From Streptomyces antnestii (GTDB taxonomy: Bacteria; Actinomycetota; Actinomycetes; Streptomycetales; Streptomycetaceae), in the NCBI RefSeq assembly GCF_004005495.1, contig NZ_RZYA01000010.1, positions 232,398 to 296,397 on the forward strand: DNA of 64,000 nucleotides. Direction: 5' to 3'. A program made the position numbers and the translations under genes. The notes beneath the pieces are model-generated. The model made no database searches. It was given only the letters and a program-made list of their open reading frames with translations, and was not told the origin of the DNA. Shown in pieces: positions 58,771-64,000 of the stretch. The stretch's first letter is position 1. Every line of letters starts with the position of its first letter.

Positions 58771-59219
58771 TCACGACCAGGGCAGGCGCGCGGCGGCCTC
58801 CTCGGCGGTGACCAGGGCGTGCAGCGCGGCGAGCAGCCGCTGGACGAGCCGGACCGACGGCGAGGAGTTCGTCGCGCGGGTGGAAGTGGACGTAGTTGAA
58901 GGTCACTTCGAAGGGGTTGCGGCCGAGCAGCCTGCGCAGTTCCGAGTGCGGGAAGCGGCGGTGCGGCAGGAGGGCGTTCTCCGCGTCGAGGGCGCGGCGG
59001 GCCGCGGTGCGCCAGTTGGCGCCGCGCAGGTCGAGGCGCATCGGCTGCTGGCTGAGGAAGAGCCCGAGGGTGACGTCGGCGCCGGTGCGCTCCGGCCGGC
59101 CATTGAGGAGCAGGCCGACGACGGGTGTCTCGGTCTCCCACACGGCGCCCACCGCCACGCAGTTGGCGGCCGGCAGCAGGCTCTTCACCGGCAGCCCCCA
59201 CCGCGCCGGGTTCGTTCAA
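58771..59219 (-). pseudogene. frameshifted remnant of an NRPS condensation domain
   Basis: From about 59188 to 58870 the minus strand encodes the second half of a condensation domain: NGRPERTGADVTLGLFLSQQ, MRLDLRGANWRT, LPHRRFPHSELRRLLG and FEVTFNYVHFHPRDE, all recognisable conserved segments of the family. The frame then degenerates. The next frame continues sensibly as VRLVQRLLAALHALVTAEEA and stops at 58771, so one frameshift lies around 58840-58880. The domain's N-terminal half with its catalytic HHxxxDG is absent, and no adenylation or carrier domain is nearby. A sequencing error would explain the shift but not the missing half. Confidence 0.72.
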
Positions 59220-59274
59220 CCCGCCGCTGCGTCAGGCCACTTGACGACCGGTCGGTTCCGGACGTCCCGGCGTC

Positions 59275-60075
59275 TCAGTACGTCCCGTGCGGCGGGGGGT
59301 ATCCGTAGCCCGCGGCCGGGGAGGGGGCGGCGGGGGCCGCGTGGGACTCACGGTCGTAGAACGGGCGGGCGTTGGCGCGCAGCCACATGGCGACGGGGTC
59401 GTGCTCGTCCGACATCGCGACGGTGGAGACGGGCAGCCCGTCGGGCACGGCGACGACCGACTGCTGCATCATGGCGCGCACGGCGTCCACGGACACCGGC
59501 GACGTGTCGTACACGTCGAGGCCGATCGCCAGGTAGGGCGCGCCGAGCGTGGGCTGGACCCAGGCGCGGCGCAGCGAGCGGATCGCCGTGGTGCGGTGCG
59601 CGTTCTGCGCGAGCAGGGCGTAGAACTGCGGGATCTCGATGGCGGGGTCGCTCAGGCGCAGCGGTCCGGCCGGCTGGCGGTCGAGGCCGCCCGCGATCCG
59701 GCGCAGGTCGAGCCACGGGACGCCGACGCCGCCGCCGGGCGCGTGCGGGTTGAGCCAGAGGCCGTAGTGGTCGGGGTAGAGGGTGCGGGCCGCGTCGACG
59801 CCGCCGACGACCTCGTAGGCCCGGCTCCAGCCGGACGCGGACAGCTCCTGGGCGGAGGTGACGCAGGGGGCGTACGAGAAGCCGTCGACCTCCATGTTCC
59901 CGTACTGGGCGTCGGGGGAGCCGGCCTGGCCGTGCCAGAGCAGCATCCACACCTGGCCGGTGCCCGGGTCGGCGAGCGCCTGGAGGAGCGCCTCGTAGGC
60001 GTCGAAACGCCCGGGCGTCACCTGGCGCAGCATGTGCTCGACCGTCCCGGCCGCAGCCGTGCCCGACGCACTCAC
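59275..60075 (-). CDS. SseB-like protein
   Basis: The protein has 266 residues. Its segments MLRQVTPGRFDAYEALLQALAD, YGNMEVDGFSYAPCVTSAQELSASGW and LYPDHYGLWLNPHAPGGG fit the N-terminal SseB domain; the latter half resembles the SseB C-terminal domain. The tail is Pro/Tyr-rich (YGYPPPHGTY). SseB was named for enhanced serine sensitivity in E. coli; its biochemical role is not known. It is followed upstream by a related gene at 60276 with a 200-base gap. Confidence 0.75.
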   Translation of the reverse strand: MSASGTAAAGTVEHMLRQVTPGRFDAYEALLQALADPGTGQVWMLLWHGQAGSPDAQYGNMEVDGFSYAPCVTSAQELSASGWSRAYEVVGGVDAARTLYPDHYGLWLNPHAPGGGVGVPWLDLRRIAGGLDRQPAGPLRLSDPAIEIPQFYALLAQNAHRTTAIRSLRRAWVQPTLGAPYLAIGLDVYDTSPVSVDAVRAMMQQSVVAVPDGLPVSTVAMSDEHDPVAMWLRANARPFYDRESHAAPAAPSPAAGYGYPPPHGTY

Positions 60076-60275
60076 CCGTAACCGCCCCTTCGTGACGTAT
60101 CCGACGATGTCGACCCGCTCCCCGCGGCGGAACCGCCCAGACAGGTCATGAAACCAGCTTAAGCGGCGATCCTGACACCGACTTGACGTACGCGCGGTCG
60201 GCCTTTCCTTGTCGGGAAGCCCGCCGGGACCGTCAGACCCCGGCCGTCAGACCCCGGCCCGTCGGACCCGGGCCG

Positions 60276-61043
60276 TCAGTGGCCCTGCGTGTAGAACGGC
60301 CGCAGTGTGGCGCGCATCCAGTCCCCGACCGGGTCCTCGGTGATGTCGAGCAGGACGAGGTTCACCGGCCAGGGCGCCGGGCACCGGCCGAGGGCGCGGC
60401 CGAGGGCGTCCATGGGGAGGTTGCGCGCGGGCCCCTCCCACTGCGAGAGCTCGACGCCGACGAACAGGACGGGGTCGTCGCCCTCGACGCTGGCGAGGCA
60501 GCGGCGGGCGGAGCGCACGATGCCGGTCGCCTCGAACTCCTCCCGCACGGCGGTCAGGAAGTCCATCGGGTCTTCCTGCCAGTCGGGCTCGTAGAGCGTG
60601 ACCCGGCCGCCCGAGGTGGGCCCGTCCAGCGGGGTGCGGCCCGACCGGCACAGTTCGGCGACGGCGAGCGGCGGCAGCGGGATGCCGACCGCGCCGTCCG
60701 GGTTCACCACGATGCCGACCTGCGGGGGCAGCCCGCGCGCGAACTCGACGGCGGGAGCCACGGTGCAGCCCATCCGGTCGCCGACGACCGCGAGGAACTG
60801 CGCTTCCGAGCTGAAGACGGGCACATACGCCTGGCCGTCGATCTCGAGCGTCGGCAGGTCGAGGTTCGGGCTGCCGGGTCCGCCGCCCTGGGGCAGCGGT
60901 ATCCACAGGGGGCTGCGCCCGAGGACCTCGACGATCCGGCCGCCCGCCGAGTCGACCCCGACGGAGGCGGCGAGCACCTCCTCCAGCTCGTTGGCCGGCC
61001 ACCCGCCGTAGGGATGTGCGTGAGCCTGCGCCGGAATGTCCAT
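60276..61043 (-). CDS. SseB-like protein, second copy
   Basis: The protein has 255 residues from ATG 61043 (MDIPAQAHAHPYGGWPANELEE). An N-terminal domain contains LDLPTLEIDGQAYVPVFSSE and GIVVNPDGAVGIPLPP, and the C-terminal domain contains DFLTAVREEFEATGIVRSAR and ends DWMRATLRPFYTQGH. The end is similar to the neighbouring protein's AMWLRANARPFYDRE, so the two are paralogues. Function unknown; proximity to the glycine/serine operon agrees with the SseB name. Confidence 0.78.
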   Translation of the reverse strand: MDIPAQAHAHPYGGWPANELEEVLAASVGVDSAGGRIVEVLGRSPLWIPLPQGGGPGSPNLDLPTLEIDGQAYVPVFSSEAQFLAVVGDRMGCTVAPAVEFARGLPPQVGIVVNPDGAVGIPLPPLAVAELCRSGRTPLDGPTSGGRVTLYEPDWQEDPMDFLTAVREEFEATGIVRSARRCLASVEGDDPVLFVGVELSQWEGPARNLPMDALGRALGRCPAPWPVNLVLLDITEDPVGDWMRATLRPFYTQGH

Positions 61044-61156
61044 GTGCCTACCACCCGCTCGGGAACCGCTCTGTCTGCGGCCGAACCCTAGCGCGTACGG
61101 GCACCCCGGCACCCTGCGCGTCCCTGCGCACACGCGCGCACGGCACGCCGCGCGGA

Positions 61157-61855
61157 TCAGCTCCCCTCGAACCCGATCCCGTTCAGCACGTCCGTCGCGT
61201 CCCGGTCGAGCAGGACGGCGGACGCGCAGCCCCACGGCAGGGCGCCGCGCTCGGCGGACTCCACGAGGCCCGCGACCGCGCGGCGGTGCCGGGCGAACGC
61301 GTACCGGGAGACCCCGCGGCCCCGGTCGCGCTGGCCCGCGAGCGCCGTGTCCGCGTCGACGTCGAGCAGCATCAGGTGCAGCTCGGCGCCCCGCCGCCCG
61401 GCCTCCCTGGCCAGCCAGCGCCGCACCCAGGCCTGCGTGCCGCAGTCGTGCAGGACGACGCTGCCGCCCGAGCGCAGGGCCCGCCGGAGCCCGGCGAAGT
61501 GCGCGAGCCGCACGAGCGGGCGGTAGACGGCGTACGGGAGCAGCCGCGGAAGGCGGGCCGCCCAGCGGTCCCGGGTGTCCTGCGAGTCGACGCGCACGGC
61601 TCCGCCCGCGCCGACCACGCGGCGCATCAGCGTGGACTTGCCGCTGCCGGGCAGGCCCGAGACGACGATCAGGTCGCCCCGCGCGAAGCCGAGGCGGCGC
61701 GGGGTGCGGCCCGCCCTGCCACGCAGGTCCCTGACGACGGGCCCGCGCCCCGTCGCCGCCCGCTGGCCGGGCACCGCGCGCCGCGCGGCCCCCGCCGCCA
61801 CGTACGCGCCCGCGACTGCCTTGTGCACCGTGATCGCCCTCCCCGCTCCGGTCAC
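61157..61855 (-). CDS. P-loop kinase/ATPase
   Basis: The 232-residue protein has an Ala/Arg-rich N-terminus. Walker A GLPGSGKS is at 67-74. A possible substrate segment VDSQDTRDRWAARLP and the lid-like stretch GQRDRGRGVSRYAFARHRRA recall small zeta-toxin or gluconate-kinase-like kinases. The GTG start at 61855 is weakly supported; a GTG at codon 10 is an alternative. It is divergent from the glycine riboswitch and gcvT. Substrate unknown. Confidence 0.75.
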   Translation of the reverse strand: MTGAGRAITVHKAVAGAYVAAGAARRAVPGQRAATGRGPVVRDLRGRAGRTPRRLGFARGDLIVVSGLPGSGKSTLMRRVVGAGGAVRVDSQDTRDRWAARLPRLLPYAVYRPLVRLAHFAGLRRALRSGGSVVLHDCGTQAWVRRWLAREAGRRGAELHLMLLDVDADTALAGQRDRGRGVSRYAFARHRRAVAGLVESAERGALPWGCASAVLLDRDATDVLNGIGFEGS

Positions 61856-61990
61856 GCCACGCCTGCCCGTTCACTGTCCCGCCAAGTGTAAAGAGAAGGT
61901 AATGCGGGACAAGTGGTTTCCCCGTACGGCGGGCATGCAATGATGTGCGCGCCGAGAGGCACCACCAACTGCATACCGGCCGCTTGAATC

Positions 61991-62197
61991 CGCGCGGGAG
62001 AGCTCCCGGACGCCTACGCGTCCCCGGGAGCGCCGAAGGAGCAAGTTCCTCCCTTGAATCTCTCAGGCCCCGTACCGCGCGGGCGAGGCATATCTGAAAA
62101 GCGGGTGGCCCTCGGCCGCTCCACCCAAGGTGCAAGCCGTGACCGCCCGTGTGGCGCCGGCGAACCTCTCAGGTTCCGATGACAGATGGGGAGGGCC
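61991..62197 (+). ncRNA. tandem glycine riboswitch
   Basis: There are two aptamers in a row: the first about 61991-62082, the second about 62085-62197. Each has the conserved core: GGGAGAG…GCCGAAGGAGCAA…AATCTCTCAGG in the first and ATCTGAAAAGCGGG…CCAAGGTGCAAGCC…CGAACCTCTCAGG…GACAGATGGGGAG in the second. It lies right before gcvT, which encodes a glycine-degrading enzyme. Known riboswitches of this type switch the gene on when glycine is high. Confidence 0.95.
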
Positions 62198-62243
62198 ACC
62201 ATCGACCTCGTCTGTCATGCCCTGGGATCCTGGAGCACCACTC

Positions 62244-63374
62244 ATGAGCAACACCCCCCGCAAGACCGCCCTCGACGCCCTGCACCGCTCGCTCGGCGCC
62301 ACGATGACCGACTTCGCGGGCTGGGACATGCCCCTGCGGTACGGCAGCGAGCGCGACGAGCACGTCGCGGTCCGCACCAGGGCGGGCCTCTTCGACCTCT
62401 CGCACATGGGCGAGATCACGGTCACCGGGCCGCAGGCCGTCGACCTCCTCGACTACGCCCTCGTCGGCAACATGTCGACGATCGGCCCCGGCCGCGCCCG
62501 CTACACCATGATCTGCCAGGAGGACGGCGGGATCGTCGACGACCTGATCGTCTACCGCCTCGGTGACACCGAGGCCGATCTTCCTAAATACATGGTCGTC
62601 GCCAACGCGGGCAACGCGCAGATCGTCCTCGACGCGATCACCGAGCGCGCCGCCGGCTTCGACGCCGAGGTCCGCGACGACCGCGACGCGTACGCGCTGA
62701 TCGCCGTCCAGGGCCCCGAGTCCCCCGGCATCCTGAAGTCGCTCACGGACGCCGACCTGGACGGCCTCAAGTACTACGCGGGCCTGCCCGGCACCGTCGC
62801 CGGCGTCCCCGCCCTCATCGCCCGCACCGGCTACACCGGCGAGGACGGCTTCGAGCTGTTCGTCGCCCCCGAGCACGCCGAGAAGCTGTGGCAGGCGCTG
62901 ACCGACGCGGGCGCGCCGGTCGGCCTGATCCCGGCCGGCCTCTCCTGCCGCGACACGCTCCGCCTGGAGGCGGGCATGCCGCTGTACGGGCACGAGCTGA
63001 CGACGGCGCTCACCCCCTTCGACGCCGGTCTCGGCCGGGTCGTGAAGTTCGAGAAGGCCGGTGACTTCGTCGGGCGCGAGGCTCTGCAGGCCGCCGCCGA
63101 GCGCGCCGAGACCGCCCCGCCGCGCAAGCTCGTCGGCCTGGTCGCCGAGGGCCGCCGCGTGCCGCGCGCCGGGTTCTCCGTCGTCGCCGGCGGCGAGGTC
63201 ATCGGCGAGGTCACCTCGGGCGCCCCCTCCCCCACGCTCGGCAAGCCGATCGCCATGGCCTACGTGGACGCCGCGCACGCCGCCCCCGGCACGAAGGGCG
63301 TCGGCGTGGACATCCGCGGCACCCACGAGCCGTACGAGGTCGTGGCGCTGCCGTTCTACAAGCGCCAGAAGTAG
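62244..63374 (+). CDS. gcvT: aminomethyltransferase (glycine cleavage T protein)
   Basis: The product (376 residues) takes the aminomethyl group from the lipoyl arm of GcvH, releases ammonia and forms 5,10-methylenetetrahydrofolate. The folate-binding core signatures FAGWDMPLRYGSERDEHVAVR, FDLSHMGEI and SPTLGKPIAMAYV are present. I start at ATG 62244 (MSNTPRKTALDALH), preceded by GGAG. It is first in gcvT-gcvH-glyA. Confidence 0.97.
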   Translation: MSNTPRKTALDALHRSLGATMTDFAGWDMPLRYGSERDEHVAVRTRAGLFDLSHMGEITVTGPQAVDLLDYALVGNMSTIGPGRARYTMICQEDGGIVDDLIVYRLGDTEADLPKYMVVANAGNAQIVLDAITERAAGFDAEVRDDRDAYALIAVQGPESPGILKSLTDADLDGLKYYAGLPGTVAGVPALIARTGYTGEDGFELFVAPEHAEKLWQALTDAGAPVGLIPAGLSCRDTLRLEAGMPLYGHELTTALTPFDAGLGRVVKFEKAGDFVGREALQAAAERAETAPPRKLVGLVAEGRRVPRAGFSVVAGGEVIGEVTSGAPSPTLGKPIAMAYVDAAHAAPGTKGVGVDIRGTHEPYEVVALPFYKRQK

Positions 63375-63467
63375 CCCCGCCCGGTCCTCACCGGGGGCGC
63401 CGGAAGTAACCCAGCGCACACCCCTCTCGTTCCGCAGCACCCACCCGCGTACAGGAGAATTCAGATC

Positions 63468-63845
63468 ATGAGCAACCCCCAGCAGCTGCGCTACAGCAAG
63501 GAGCACGAGTGGCTGTCGGGCGCCGAGGACGGCGTCTCGACGGTCGGCATCACGGAGCACGCGGCGAACGCGCTCGGTGACATCGTGTTCGTCCAGCTCC
63601 CCGAGGTCGGCGACACCATCACCGCGGGCGAGACCTGCGGCGAGCTGGAGTCGACGAAGTCGGTCTCCGATCTGTACTCCCCCGTCACCGGCGAGGTCAC
63701 CGAGACCAACCAGGACGTCGTGGACGACCCGTCTCTGGTCAACTCGGCGCCGTTCGAGGGGGGTTGGCTGTTCAAGGTCCGCGTCTCCGAGGAGCCGAAG
63801 GACCTGCTGACCGCCGCCGAGTACACCGAGTTCTCCGGGAGCTGA
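63468..63845 (+). CDS. gcvH: glycine cleavage system H protein
   Basis: The product (125 residues) is the lipoyl carrier between the P, T and L proteins. The lipoylated Lys is K64 in ESTKSVSDLYSPVTGEV. The whole fold is present at normal length. It follows gcvT by 93 bases with its own ribosome site (AGGAG, 10 bases before ATG). Confidence 0.97.
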   Translation: MSNPQQLRYSKEHEWLSGAEDGVSTVGITEHAANALGDIVFVQLPEVGDTITAGETCGELESTKSVSDLYSPVTGEVTETNQDVVDDPSLVNSAPFEGGWLFKVRVSEEPKDLLTAAEYTEFSGS

Positions 63846-63852
63846 CCCTCTG

Positions 63853-64000
63853 ATGTCCGTACTGAACGAATCCCTGCGCGAGCTCGACCCGGACGTGGCG
63901 GCGGCGCTCGACGCCGAGCTGCACCGCCAGCAGTCCACCCTCGAGATGATCGCGTCGGAGAACTTCGCCCCGGTCGCCGTCATGGAGGCCCAGGGCTCCG
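63853..64000 (+). CDS. glyA: serine hydroxymethyltransferase (5' part only)
   Basis: The first 49 codons are present; the gene continues past the right edge. The start MSVLNESLRELDPDVAAALDAE and the segment TLEMIASENFAP, a family hallmark, identify it. The enzyme interconverts serine and glycine with tetrahydrofolate, completing the pathway with gcvT and gcvH. It is 7 bases downstream of gcvH, so part of the same operon and under the riboswitch. Confidence 0.95.
   Translation, partial: MSVLNESLRELDPDVAAALDAELHRQQSTLEMIASENFAPVAVMEAQGS

Noticed and set aside
58400..62000. Search for further NRPS domains around the condensation remnant
   Set aside because: No adenylation core motifs, carrier GGxS site or thioesterase GxSxG in a matching context were seen on either strand.
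1..64000. tRNA, rRNA, prophage or integrative-element signatures
   Set aside because: No cloverleaf-like sequence with a CCA-type end or conserved T-arm, no rRNA stretch, no integrase, terminase or Rep/Tra protein was found.

Overview
The window is about 72% G+C with strongly biased third codon positions, GTG starts, many leaderless-looking promoters and Streptomyces-type families throughout (twin-arginine signals, a streptophobe membrane protein, LuxR-LAL and PucR regulators, a tandem glycine riboswitch). It is chromosomal core DNA of a Streptomyces species. From memory, the gene order matches the S. coelicolor stretch that runs from proline catabolism (about SCO5520) down to gcvT-gcvH-glyA (about SCO5470), in reverse orientation. 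I could not check that against a database.

Layout. 1-2.4 kb is an accessory-looking edge: a truncated AAC(2') aminoglycoside acetyltransferase, a CDP-alcohol phosphatidyltransferase-like membrane protein with a damaged active site, and a complete secreted class A beta-lactamase whose third codon is TTA. 2.5-6.5 kb is the proline-to-glutamate module (P5C dehydrogenase, proline dehydrogenase) with a divergent PucR regulator. 6.5-8.9 kb is a TetR regulator and its divergent efflux pump, separated by an array of 13-bp repeats. 8.9-14.6 kb carries serA and ilvBNC; ilvB is preceded by an attenuator with a 13-residue leader peptide containing Ile-Leu-Val-Leu. 14.6-32.4 kb holds a GGDEF/degenerate-EAL membrane protein, two oxidoreductases, a large LuxR regulator coupled to a 66-residue protein, several membrane or hypothetical proteins, an MMPL transporter and a Tat-exported phospholipase C.

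32.6-47.5 kb is housekeeping: gatB, a small conserved gene, gatA and gatC; an RmdB-like c-di-GMP enzyme that also has a TTA codon; ligA; a core methionine synthase; an SDR; a LOG-family protein; DUF427; mnmA; a Tat-exported amidase; and a cysteine desulfurase of the kind that supplies sulfur to MnmA. 47.5-52 kb has two tiny membrane proteins, a TetR regulator, a thioesterase, a TRIC channel and a secreted M1 peptidase. 52-58.4 kb is one complete oligopeptide ABC transporter operon (dppC-dppA-dppB-dppD-dppF). 58.7-59.2 kb contains a frameshifted fragment of an NRPS condensation domain. 59.3-61.9 kb has two SseB-like proteins and a P-loop kinase. The window ends with a tandem glycine riboswitch controlling gcvT-gcvH-glyA.

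How the genes connect. The main metabolic theme is amino-acid supply and breakdown: proline catabolism, serine and branched-chain synthesis, peptide import, and glycine cleavage. Several control layers can be read from the sequence: leader-peptide attenuation (ilv), a riboswitch (gcv), candidate operators next to TetR and PucR genes, and possible bldA (Leu-tRNA UUA) control of the beta-lactamase and the c-di-GMP enzyme. I saw no tRNA, rRNA, CRISPR array, insertion sequence, prophage or intact biosynthetic cluster.
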